NCBI GenBank assembly: GCA_937914895.1
Contig: CALGIL010000139.1
Location: 1-8,158 of the forward strand
Source: an uncultured Angelakisella sp.
GTDB lineage: Bacteria > Bacillota > Clostridia > Oscillospirales > Ruminococcaceae
DNA length: 8,158 nucleotides
Direction: 5' to 3'
Of the stretch, positions 1 through 5,171 are shown piece after piece. The translations under genes were made by a program, and so were the position numbers. Every line of letters begins with the position of its first letter. Positions within the stretch are counted from its first letter, which is position 1. The notes below the pieces were generated by a model. That model ran no database searches. It saw only the letters and a list, made by a program, of their open reading frames with translations, and was not told the origin of the DNA.

Positions 1-1
1 T

Positions 2-304
2 CAGGCCCAGGACTACTACGACGCCCACCCAGTGCTGTGGCTGTACACCCCAAAGGGGGCCTACACTCTCCAGCTGTTTGCGGGGATTTTGGGCGACGGC
101 GGCAGCGAATTCATCCGCTTCGACTTTGCGGACGACGCCGACTTTCTCGCCTACATCCAGGCCCTTCGGGCCGCCTCCACCTTCCAAAGTGAGGTGGAGG
201 TAGGGGCGGGGGACCGCATTGTGAGCCTTTCCACCTGCTCCTACGACTTTGAAAACGCAAGGTATGTCCTGTTTGGAAGGCTGACCGCCCTGCCCCAGCC
301 CTGA
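2..304 (+). CDS. Class B sortase, C-terminal part (5' truncated by window edge)
   Basis: Only the last 100 residues are present; the reading frame is already open at base 2. Class B sortases are membrane-anchored cysteine transpeptidases that cut a sorting signal on a secreted protein and join it to the cell wall or to a pilin. Visible here is the second half of the sortase fold: YYDAHPVLWLYTP (residues 5-17), an acidic stretch around FADDADFLAYIQ (42-53), and the active-site strand SLSTCSYDFENARYV (75-89). In that strand Cys79 (codon at 236-238) is the expected nucleophile and Arg87 the expected catalytic arginine. The catalytic His and the N-terminal membrane anchor would lie upstream of the window. 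The ENAR spacing after the Cys fits class B better than class A or C. Partner substrates cannot be seen. The stop is 302-304. Confidence 0.85.
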   Translation, partial: QAQDYYDAHPVLWLYTPKGAYTLQLFAGILGDGGSEFIRFDFADDADFLAYIQALRAASTFQSEVEVGAGDRIVSLSTCSYDFENARYVLFGRLTALPQP

Positions 305-335
305 CCGCCCCGAAAAAGCGGCAGCCGCGGATTTT

Positions 336-365
336 TAGGTCCCCCTTGACTGAAAGGGGGGCCTA
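336..365. repeat. 12-bp-arm inverted repeat over the AKR promoter
   Basis: Left arm TAGGTCCCCCTT (336-347) pairs with right arm AAGGGGGGCCTA (354-365) around the loop GACTGA; eleven pairs are Watson-Crick and one is G-T. It begins 32 bp after the sortase stop and contains the -35 hexamer of the promoter driving the next gene. It could terminate sortase transcription, although only a short TGGTTT follows it, or it could be an operator for a dimeric regulator. The overlap with the promoter favours a regulatory role, by inference. Confidence 0.5.
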
Positions 366-376
366 TGGTTTATAAT
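346..376 (+). promoter_or_regulatory. Sigma-A-type promoter for the aldo/keto reductase gene
   Basis: A perfect -10 TATAAT lies at 371-376, with a -35 TTGACT at 346-351 and a 19-bp spacer, slightly longer than ideal. Transcription would begin near 383, giving a leader of about 50 nt before the start codon at 432. The -35 sits inside the inverted repeat 336-365, so a protein bound there would be expected to block RNA polymerase. Confidence 0.65.
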
Positions 377-431
377 GGAAGAGAAGAAGCACCGAAACCG
401 GGAAGAATCAAGGAAAGGATGAAGCAGACCT

Positions 432-1280
432 ATGAAACATCTGACCGACTGCTATACCCTGAATAATGGAACGAAGATCCCCTGCGTGGGCTTTGGCACC
501 TGGCAGACCCCCGACGGCGAAACCGCCGTCAGCGCCGTCAAGGCCGCCCTGGACGCGGGCTACCGCCATATTGCCACGGCGGCCGCCTATGGCAACGAGG
601 AGAGCGTCGGCGTCGGCATTAAGCAGAGCGGCGTGGCCCGGGAGGATATTTTTCTGACCACCAAGCTGTGGAACGGCGACCACGGGTACGAGGCGACCCT
701 GAAGGCCTGCGACCTGTCCCTGAAAAAGCTGGGCACCGACTATTTGGACCTGTACCTCATCCACTGGCCCAACCCCAAGGCCTTCCGGGACTGCTGGGAG
801 GAGAAGAACGCCGAAAGCTGGCGCGCCATGGAGGAGCTGGCGGCGGCCGGAAAGGTGCGGGCCATCGGGGTCAGCAATTTTATGATCCGCCACATGGAAG
901 CCCTGCTGAAGACGGCCAAAACCGTCCCGGCGGCCAACCAGATTAAGCTCTGCCCCGGCATTACCCAGGACGAGGTGGTGGACTACTGCCGGCAGAAGGG
1001 CATTTTGCTGCAGGCGTACAGCCCCCTTGGCACCGGCAAGATTTTTGATATTGCCGAAATGCGGGACCTTGCCCAAAAGTATGGCAAAACCGTGGCCCAG
1101 GTCTGTGTGCGGTGGAGCCTGCAAATGGGCTTTAACCCCCTGCCCAAATCCGTCTCGGCGGACCGCATCGCCGAAAACGCCGGCGTGTTTGACTTCCAGA
1201 TCAGCGAGGGGGATATGGCGGTCATCTCCGCCGTCAAGGGCCTGGGCGAGGCGCCCAACCCCGACGACCGCAGCTTCTGA
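432..1280 (+). CDS. Aldo/keto reductase with altered catalytic tetrad
   Basis: This is a cytosolic TIM-barrel oxidoreductase of the AKR superfamily, 282 aa, a full-length size; the family reduces aldehydes and ketones with NADPH. Landmarks are NNGTKIPCVGFGTW (11-24), DAGYRHIATAAAYGNEE (41-57), TTKLW (76-80), DLYLIHWP (106-113), GKVRAIGVSNF (140-150), NQIKLCPG (169-176), QAYSPLGTG (194-202) and the cofactor loop LPKSVSADRIAEN (237-249). Of the usual Asp-Tyr-Lys-His tetrad, Tyr53, Lys78 and His111 are present, but the Asp of the usual HIDTA motif is Ala48 (codon GCC at 573-575). The HP of the common NQIExHP motif is Cys-Pro here. AGGAAAGG at 411-418 is the likely ribosome binding site, at a rather long 13-nt spacing. 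A promoter precedes the gene and a hairpin follows it, suggesting single-gene transcription. The substrate is unknown. Family assignment is certain; full activity is not. Confidence 0.92.
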   Translation: MKHLTDCYTLNNGTKIPCVGFGTWQTPDGETAVSAVKAALDAGYRHIATAAAYGNEESVGVGIKQSGVAREDIFLTTKLWNGDHGYEATLKACDLSLKKLGTDYLDLYLIHWPNPKAFRDCWEEKNAESWRAMEELAAAGKVRAIGVSNFMIRHMEALLKTAKTVPAANQIKLCPGITQDEVVDYCRQKGILLQAYSPLGTGKIFDIAEMRDLAQKYGKTVAQVCVRWSLQMGFNPLPKSVSADRIAENAGVFDFQISEGDMAVISAVKGLGEAPNPDDRSF

Positions 1281-1294
1281 CCTTGGCGCTTTTG

Positions 1295-1327
1295 CGGGCG
1301 CGGCCGCCGGGCCGCGCCTGTTTTATC
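1295..1327 (+). terminator. Intrinsic terminator after the aldo/keto reductase gene
   Basis: An 11-bp stem, 1295-1305 with 1310-1320 (core GGCGCGGCC / GGCCGCGCC, one G-T pair), encloses the loop GCCG and is followed by TTTTATC. It starts 15 bp after the AKR stop. The T-run is short, so readthrough into the TraB-family gene is possible; I see no convincing separate promoter between the hairpin and that gene. Confidence 0.65.
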
Positions 1328-1365
1328 CCGGCGGATGCCGGAACTTTTGCGGCGGGCCGCGGAAT

Positions 1366-1370
1366 GGGAG
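1366..1370 (+). promoter_or_regulatory. Ribosome binding site that selects a TTG start
   Basis: GGGAG lies 7 nt upstream of the TTG at 1378-1380. No in-frame ATG occurs at a sensible position, and the nearby ATG at 1364 is out of frame and stops after nine codons. The next alternative in frame is the GTG at 1390, four codons later. Confidence 0.6.
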
Positions 1371-1377
1371 AAACGGT

Positions 1378-2535
1378 TTGGACGAGCATGTGACAAGACT
1401 GGACTGCGGGGGCAAGGAGATCCTCCTCATTGCCACCGCCCACGTATCCGAGGAGAGCGTGGCGCTGGTAAAGGCGGTCCTTGAGGAGGAACGCCCCGAC
1501 AGCGTCTGCATCGAGCTGGACCAGCAGCGCTATGACAATATGCAAAACCCCAAGGCCTGGGAGCAGACCGACGTGGTGGAGGTCATCAAGTCGAAGCGGG
1601 TGGGCTTTCTGCTGGCCAATCTGGCCCTTGGCTCCTACCAAAAGAAAATCGCCAAAAACCTGGGCACCCGGGTGGGCGGCGAGATGCTCCAGGGCATCCA
1701 AAGCGCGCAGGAGACGGGCGCACAGCTGGTCCTTGCCGACCGCAGCATTCAGACCACCTTTATGCGCATTTGGCGCAAGCTGAATTTTTGGGAAAAATGC
1801 AGGCTGATTTTCAGCCTGGTGTTCTCCTTTGACGACGACGAGGAAATTACCCCCGAGAGCCTGCGGGAGCTGATGCAGCAGGACGTGCTGGAGGCGGCCC
1901 TTGCCGATATGCGCAAGGAATTCCCCAAAATCGAACAGGTCTTGGTCAGCGAGCGGGACCAGTACCTTGCCAACCGCATCAAAAACGCCCCCGGCCCCAA
2001 GGTGGCGGCCATTTTGGGCGGCGCCCATGGGGCGGGGGTGGCGCGGGAGCTTTACCGGGACCAGGATATGGAGGAAATCTCCACGGTGCCGCCCAAGTCC
2101 CGGGCCTCCAAGGCCGCGGGCTGGATGATACCGGCCGTCATTGTGGGCATCATCCTCTATGGGTTTGCCGTCAACCTGCAGACGGGGCTGCGGCAGCTGT
2201 CCTCCTGGATTTTGTGGAACGGGACCCTGGCCGCCGTTGGTGCGGCCCTCTGCCTGGCGCATCCCTTCAGCATTTTGACCGCCTTTGTGGTGGCGCCCAT
2301 TTCCTCCCTCAACCCCTTTTTGGCCTGCGGCTGGTTTGCGGGTCTGGTGGAGGCGGCCATCCGCAAGCCCACGGTAAAGGATGTGCAAAACGTATCGTCG
2401 GATATTCTTTCCTTCAAGGGCTTTTTCAAAAACCGGTTTTTGAAGATCCTTATGGTGGTCATTCTGTCCAACCTGGGCAGTACCATCGGCACCTTTGCCG
2501 CCGGCGCCAATATGCTCCATAACCTGTTTGGCTGA
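1378..2535 (+). CDS. TraB/PrgY-family membrane protein
   Basis: The protein has 385 aa if started at TTG 1378. The frame stays open further upstream only as an overlap with the AKR gene; homology begins near HVTRLDCGGKEILLIATAHVS, which supports the late start. The N-terminal TraB domain covers roughly residues 5-235, with IATAHVS (His22), SVCIELD (Glu46), VLADRS (118-123), SERDQYLA (191-198) and GGAHGAG (His217). The two His and the Glu correspond to the conserved polar residues of the TraB/Tiki/GumN-type fold, proposed to be metal-linked; that role is inference here. The C-terminal third is a membrane domain with hydrophobic stretches near 249-265, 283-310 and 355-375 and the family-typical HPFSIL and SSLNPFLACGWFAGLVEAAIR-like segment. 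Enterococcal PrgY limits the response to self-made pheromone; the role of chromosomal Clostridia members is not established. A strong terminator follows directly. Confidence 0.85.
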   Translation: MDEHVTRLDCGGKEILLIATAHVSEESVALVKAVLEEERPDSVCIELDQQRYDNMQNPKAWEQTDVVEVIKSKRVGFLLANLALGSYQKKIAKNLGTRVGGEMLQGIQSAQETGAQLVLADRSIQTTFMRIWRKLNFWEKCRLIFSLVFSFDDDEEITPESLRELMQQDVLEAALADMRKEFPKIEQVLVSERDQYLANRIKNAPGPKVAAILGGAHGAGVARELYRDQDMEEISTVPPKSRASKAAGWMIPAVIVGIILYGFAVNLQTGLRQLSSWILWNGTLAAVGAALCLAHPFSILTAFVVAPISSLNPFLACGWFAGLVEAAIRKPTVKDVQNVSSDILSFKGFFKNRFLKILMVVILSNLGSTIGTFAAGANMLHNLFG

Positions 2536-2536
2536 T

Positions 2537-2568
2537 AAAAACCGCCCTCCCATGGGAGGGCGGTTTTT
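2537..2568. terminator. Perfect 32-bp palindromic bidirectional terminator
   Basis: The 16-base arms are fully complementary (AAAAACCGCCCTCCCA / TGGGAGGGCGGTTTTT) and the stem starts one base after the TraB stop. A-run and T-run flank the GC stem symmetrically, so it should work on both strands, ending the TraB transcript and stopping minus-strand transcripts that leave the lipase gene and cross the repeat block. Confidence 0.9.
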
Positions 2569-2572
2569 GGCG

Positions 2573-2819
2573 GCCGCACTGTCCTGCTGACCCTGCGCGC
2601 GGCAGAAAGGTGTGCCCGACCGCCTCCGGCCTGCAGAAAGCTGCCGCTGTCTTAGGAACGCTGCGATTGGCAGGAGGTGTACCCGACCGCCTCCGGCCTG
2701 CAGAAAACTGCCGCTGTCTTAGGAACGCTGCGATTAGCTGGGGATTTGCCCGATTTTTTTCGATTTATGACCAAGCTATCGCTGTCTTACTGACGCTGCG
2801 ATGAGCAAAAGGTTTGCCT
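2573..2819. repeat. Intergenic block of ~67-bp imperfect tandem repeats
   Basis: Two full units, 2609-2675 and 2676-2742, differ at only two of their first 60 positions; their last seven bases diverge. A third unit (2743-2810, 68 bp) is diverged but keeps GCCCGA and the core CGCTGTCTTA...ACGCTGCGAT. A partial unit precedes them (2573-2608, CTGTCCTGCTGACCCTGCG) and another partial start follows (2811-2819, GGTTTGCC), running into the lipase stop codon. In units 1 and 2 a small hairpin GCAG-AAAR-CTGC is conserved. The period is not a multiple of three and the frames shift between units, so this is not a repeat protein. It lies between two convergent genes. It may be a dispersed intergenic element or the end of a structured transcript; its identity is not recognised. 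Confidence 0.75.
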
Positions 2820-3494
2820 TCATAAGAGTTGATGGAGGAGGCTGGCGTAGTAGGCCTTGGGGCGGTGGTCCCAAAAGGAGAAGGCCCCGGGGTGCCTGGC
2901 CGGGCCGATGCGCATAGGGGTGCCCACATGGCGGTAGCCCCAGCAGGCAAAGGGGACCTTGGTGACAATGTCGTTGCCGTTTTCGACGCGCAGGGTCTTA
3001 AACAGCCGCTTGTCGTAGGATTTGGCAAAGGCGCGGTTGCCCACCCGGGGACAGCCGAACAGCAGCACCTCAAAGTCCCGGTCGGGGAAGTTGTACTGCA
3101 GGTCCACCCCGCACAGCACCGCCAGGGCCGCGCCGTAGGAATGCCCGGTGACGCGCACCTGCCGCACCTCCCCGGTGATCATGCTTTGGATCCGGCCCCG
3201 GATGTGGGGGCATTTGTACGCGTCCAGGAAGCCGGCGTGTACCCGGATTTTGGATTCGGTATTGCCGTAGGGGATGGTCTTCTTCCAAAAGGTGAAGTCG
3301 GTGTGCCAGTCCTGGGCCGAATCGGTGCCCCGGAAGATGACGCCCAGCACCGGGCCCGCCCGGCGCAGATAGCACTGGACGCCGGTGCGGGGGTCGTCGA
3401 TGACCGTCAGGACATCCCGCCCGGTGACGGCCTGCTGCTGGGAATAGGCCAGCCCCGACTGCTCCATGGCACAGAGGATCTGCTGCTTTGTCAT
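2820..3494 (-). CDS. Class 3 lipase-like alpha/beta hydrolase
   Basis: The protein has 224 aa, starting at the ATG on 3494-3492 (MTKQQILCAMEQ). The frame stays open well upstream, but that part has no family similarity and passes through a hairpin region, so the short start is preferred; GGGTGAT just upstream is a weak ribosome binding site. The fold is that of fungal-type class 3 lipases: oxyanion-region motif FRGTDS (54-59), nucleophile elbow VTGHSYGAALA (115-125) with Ser119, NGNDIVTKVP (172-181) with Asp175 as the likely acid, and GYRHVG (186-191). His210 in WDHRPKAYY matches the usual position of the catalytic His before a YY/YF pair. It would hydrolyse an ester of a lipid or similar substrate. 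No signal peptide or membrane segment is visible, so it would act in the cytosol or leave by another route. It is divergent from the holin operon and convergent with the TraB-family gene. Confidence 0.85.
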   Translation of the reverse strand: MTKQQILCAMEQSGLAYSQQQAVTGRDVLTVIDDPRTGVQCYLRRAGPVLGVIFRGTDSAQDWHTDFTFWKKTIPYGNTESKIRVHAGFLDAYKCPHIRGRIQSMITGEVRQVRVTGHSYGAALAVLCGVDLQYNFPDRDFEVLLFGCPRVGNRAFAKSYDKRLFKTLRVENGNDIVTKVPFACWGYRHVGTPMRIGPARHPGAFSFWDHRPKAYYASLLHQLL

Positions 3495-3535
3495 ATGTAT
3501 CACCCATACCAGTTTATGAAAATCCCCCCGCCGGG

Positions 3536-3568
3536 TGCAAAAGCGCCTGCCAGGGGGCCTTTTTTTGT
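3536..3568 (+). terminator. Hairpin with T7 tract upstream of the lipase gene
   Basis: AAAAG(C)GCC pairs with GGCCTTTT, with one bulged base, followed by an uninterrupted run of T on the plus strand (3562-3568). On the plus strand it would end any transcript antisense to the lipase and shield the holin operon. Read on the minus strand it lies in the possible lipase leader with only a short T-run and could attenuate. No matching plus-strand gene ends here. Confidence 0.4.
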
Positions 3569-3628
3569 AAAAACGGGCGGGCAGGGGGAAGCTGCAAACC
3601 GTGTCGAACCTTGGGGGACGGCGGCGAC

Positions 3629-3634
3629 TATAAT
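3629..3634 (+). promoter_or_regulatory. Candidate -10 element for the holin-peptidase operon
   Basis: TATAAT matches the consensus and is the best plus-strand -10 in the gap. At the expected -35 position there is no TTGACA-like hexamer; the TTGGGG at 3611 leaves only 12 bp. It would need an activator or alternative contacts, or the real promoter lies elsewhere. The TTGACT at 3690-3695 has no acceptable -10 at 17 bp. Confidence 0.35.
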
Positions 3635-3805
3635 GATAGGGGGAGGTGCTGCGGCGTCCGAAAGACGCGCCCGGCGCACAGCCCCGTTTTTGACTATCCG
3701 GGCGCGCCCGGCACAGGGCGGACCCCGGATGCACAGGCCGCCGCCGGAGAAAACCGGATTCCGGCCGGCGCGGCCAACAAAGCGAAAGGAAAACAAAAAG
3801 AAAGT

Positions 3806-4375
3806 ATGGAAAAAGGAACACTCAGCGGGGTAAAGCTTATCGTCTCCGGGGTCGTGGGTTCCATCACCTCGTGGCTGGGCAGCCTTGCCTACCCCGTATA
3901 CGTGCTGGTTTTTCTCAATGTGACCGATTATATCACGGGAATTGTAGCGGCAAAGTACCGCGGGCAAAAGCGCAGCTCCCAGGTGGGGCTGCGGGGTATT
4001 GCCAAAAAGGTGTGCATGCTGCTGCTGATCTTTCTGGGATGGGTGGTGGACTGGCTGCTGGCCTACGCGGCCGGCACCATAGGCCTTGCCTACCAGTCAA
4101 AATTTGTGGTGGCCGCCGTGGTGGCGGTCTGGCTCATCTGCAACGAGCTCATCTCCATCCTGGAAAACATCGGGGACATCGGCGTCAGTCTGCCCCCTGT
4201 TTTGACCAGGATGGTGCGGTGGATCAAATGTGAATCGGAGACCCCCGGCCAGTGCCCCGGGGCCGCAGACGACGCGCCCCAAACAGAAGCCGCTCCGCCA
4301 CAGGAAGTCCGGGCGGAGCAAAAGGAAGCCGGGGAAGAGTCCCGGCAAAGCGACGAAAAAGGAGGCCGGACATGA
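3806..4375 (+). CDS. TcdE/phage-type holin with charged C-terminal tail
   Basis: The protein has 189 aa and belongs to the toxin-secretion/phage lysis holin family (holin family 4, including Clostridioides difficile TcdE). Such proteins gather in the cytoplasmic membrane and open lesions that let a peptidoglycan hydrolase or other protein out. Visible are hydrophobic segments near 27-49, 69-90 and 98-120; the family signature DYITGIVAA (41-49); the basic loop KYRGQKRSSQVGLRGIAKK (50-68); and an Asp inside the second segment (VVDWLL, Asp82). Residues 140-189 form a hydrophilic tail rich in Glu, Gln, Ala, Pro and Lys that makes the protein longer than the usual 130-150 aa. ATG 3806 starts the conserved domain; AAAGGA at 3785-3790 is far away and AAAGAAAG is weak, so the ribosome binding site is poor. 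The stop overlaps the M23 start by four bases (ATGA), indicating translational coupling. Confidence 0.88.
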   Translation: MEKGTLSGVKLIVSGVVGSITSWLGSLAYPVYVLVFLNVTDYITGIVAAKYRGQKRSSQVGLRGIAKKVCMLLLIFLGWVVDWLLAYAAGTIGLAYQSKFVVAAVVAVWLICNELISILENIGDIGVSLPPVLTRMVRWIKCESETPGQCPGAADDAPQTEAAPPQEVRAEQKEAGEESRQSDEKGGRT

Positions 4376-5049
4376 AAGCCATTATCCCCGCGGGGGCCCA
4401 GCTGCTGATTCTGCCCATCAATCGCAGTGTGGTTACAGCGGGCTATAAAAACCCCAACTACCTTCGGCAATTTGGCTTTGGCCACTATGGATACGATTCT
4501 TACAGCGAGACGGGCAACGCCGCCGTATTTGCCCTGGGCAGCGGGGAGGTGGTCGCCGCGGGCCTGGACGGCGCCGGCGGCAATTACTCCGGCATGGGCT
4601 GGGTGACAGTCATCCGCTACGACAAGGTATACATCCCCGCCCTGGGCGCCGTAAAAAGCCTGGTGGCCACCACCTTTCACCACCAGGCCGGCAGCCTGCG
4701 GGTCCGGGCGGGGCAGCGGGTGACCAAGGACACCGTTCTTGGGCTTTACGGCAACACGGGGGGCGTCACCGTGGGCGGGGCCCCCATGGGCAATCACCTG
4801 CACCTGCAGCTGGATTCCGACGTCCGCTACCCCCTGTACTGCTATGGTGTGTCGGGGCGCGGCAGCAGGATTTTAAAGGGCGGCACGGTGGACAGCACCC
4901 TCAACCCCTTCGGCGTGCTGACCGCAAAGACCTCCCAGCCGGACCGCCAAGCCGCCGTCCTGAAAAATCCGGGCTGGGCCGAAGACTGGGGAAAACTACC
5001 CACCTACGAATCATTTGAGTTTGCTGGCAGCACGGGAGGAGGGGCATAG
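4372..5049 (+). CDS. M23-family zinc metallopeptidase, likely endolysin partner of the holin
   Basis: The protein has 225 aa, starting at ATG 4372 inside the end of the holin gene, with a near-ideal ribosome binding site AAAAAGGAGG (4356-4365) six bases upstream. M23 peptidases cut peptide cross-links in peptidoglycan. The metal site is complete: His38 and Asp42 in GHYGYD (37-42) and His144 in NHLHLQLD (141-148), with His103 or His104 (TTFHHQAG) as the likely further catalytic His. LGSGEVVAAG (55-64), GQRVTKDTVLGLYGNTG (114-130) and the GAPMGNHLHL strand complete the LytM-like barrel. There is no signal peptide, membrane anchor, SH3 or LysM domain; the last 40 residues are a tail of unknown role. 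An enzyme without an export signal, coupled to a holin, fits a lysis or holin-dependent release pair. The substrate bond is not deducible. Confidence 0.88.
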   Translation: MKAIIPAGAQLLILPINRSVVTAGYKNPNYLRQFGFGHYGYDSYSETGNAAVFALGSGEVVAAGLDGAGGNYSGMGWVTVIRYDKVYIPALGAVKSLVATTFHHQAGSLRVRAGQRVTKDTVLGLYGNTGGVTVGGAPMGNHLHLQLDSDVRYPLYCYGVSGRGSRILKGGTVDSTLNPFGVLTAKTSQPDRQAAVLKNPGWAEDWGKLPTYESFEFAGSTGGGA

Positions 5050-5072
5050 CCTTCCCCCTTGCCAAAGCACAG

Positions 5073-5107
5073 ATAAACGCCAGTGCCTAAAAGGCACTGG
5101 CGTTTAT
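5073..5107. terminator. Hairpin terminator between the M23 and FAD oxidoreductase genes
   Basis: Perfect 16-bp arms, ATAAACGCCAGTGCCT (5073-5088) and AGGCACTGGCGTTTAT (5092-5107), enclose an AAA loop. It lies 23 bp after the M23 stop and between two convergent genes, and the A/T-rich ends allow bidirectional action, although the T-run is short. A second small hairpin, CCGCACCC/GGGGCGG at 5124-5141, lies between it and the FAD oxidoreductase stop and lacks a T-run. Confidence 0.75.
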
Positions 5108-5171
5108 AGAACGCTTATGATGCCGCACCCTTTAGGGGCGGTCATGGCCGGGCTGGAAAAGACCGGCCGGG

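Larger units (their letters stand above)
3495..3805. other. Gene-free divergent region and structured holin leader
   Basis: These 311 bp hold no supported gene. Contents, left to right: the T7 hairpin (3536-3568); a perfect TATAAT at 3629-3634 on the plus strand but without a good -35 at 17 bp; a hairpin GCGTC-CGAAA-GACGC (3654-3668); a perfect 14-bp palindrome CCGGGCGCGCCCGG (3698-3711) just after GTTTTTGACTAT; a near repeat of its GCGCCCGG core at 3667-3674; and an imperfect GC-rich hairpin, GGCCGCCGCCGG (3736-3747) with CCGGCCGGCGCGGCC (3761-3775). If transcription starts near 3641, the holin mRNA has a leader of about 165 nt with several strong stems. Confidence 0.5.

Noticed and set aside
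1234..2553. Long open frame on the minus strand (439 codons)
   Set aside because: It is antisense to the TraB-family gene, shows a low-complexity Gly/His/Pro/Gln-rich composition typical of GC-rich shadows, has no family signature, and crosses the palindromic terminator.
2610..2804. Small plus-strand open frame through the repeat block
   Set aside because: The 67-bp period shifts the frame, so the repeats translate differently each time; there is no domain and no convincing ribosome binding site.
2573..2819. CRISPR array
   Set aside because: The repeats are about 67 bp and directly adjacent, with no unique spacers of regular length and no cas genes in the window.
3488..3805. Upstream extension of the holin frame
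   Set aside because: The added residues are Cys/Arg/Gly-rich without hydrophobic pattern, pass through palindromes and a T7 hairpin, and the holin domain begins at the ATG at 3806.
3495..3821. Upstream extension of the lipase frame on the minus strand
   Set aside because: The sequence before MTKQQ has no similarity to class 3 lipases and overlaps the terminator-like hairpin and the holin start.
2829..3833. 334-codon plus-strand open frame opposite the lipase
   Set aside because: The lipase on the minus strand has a full catalytic set; this frame is its antisense shadow and runs through the non-coding divergent region.
3806..5049. Complete prophage
   Set aside because: Only a holin and a peptidase are present; no integrase, capsid, terminase, tail gene or attachment repeats are visible in the window.
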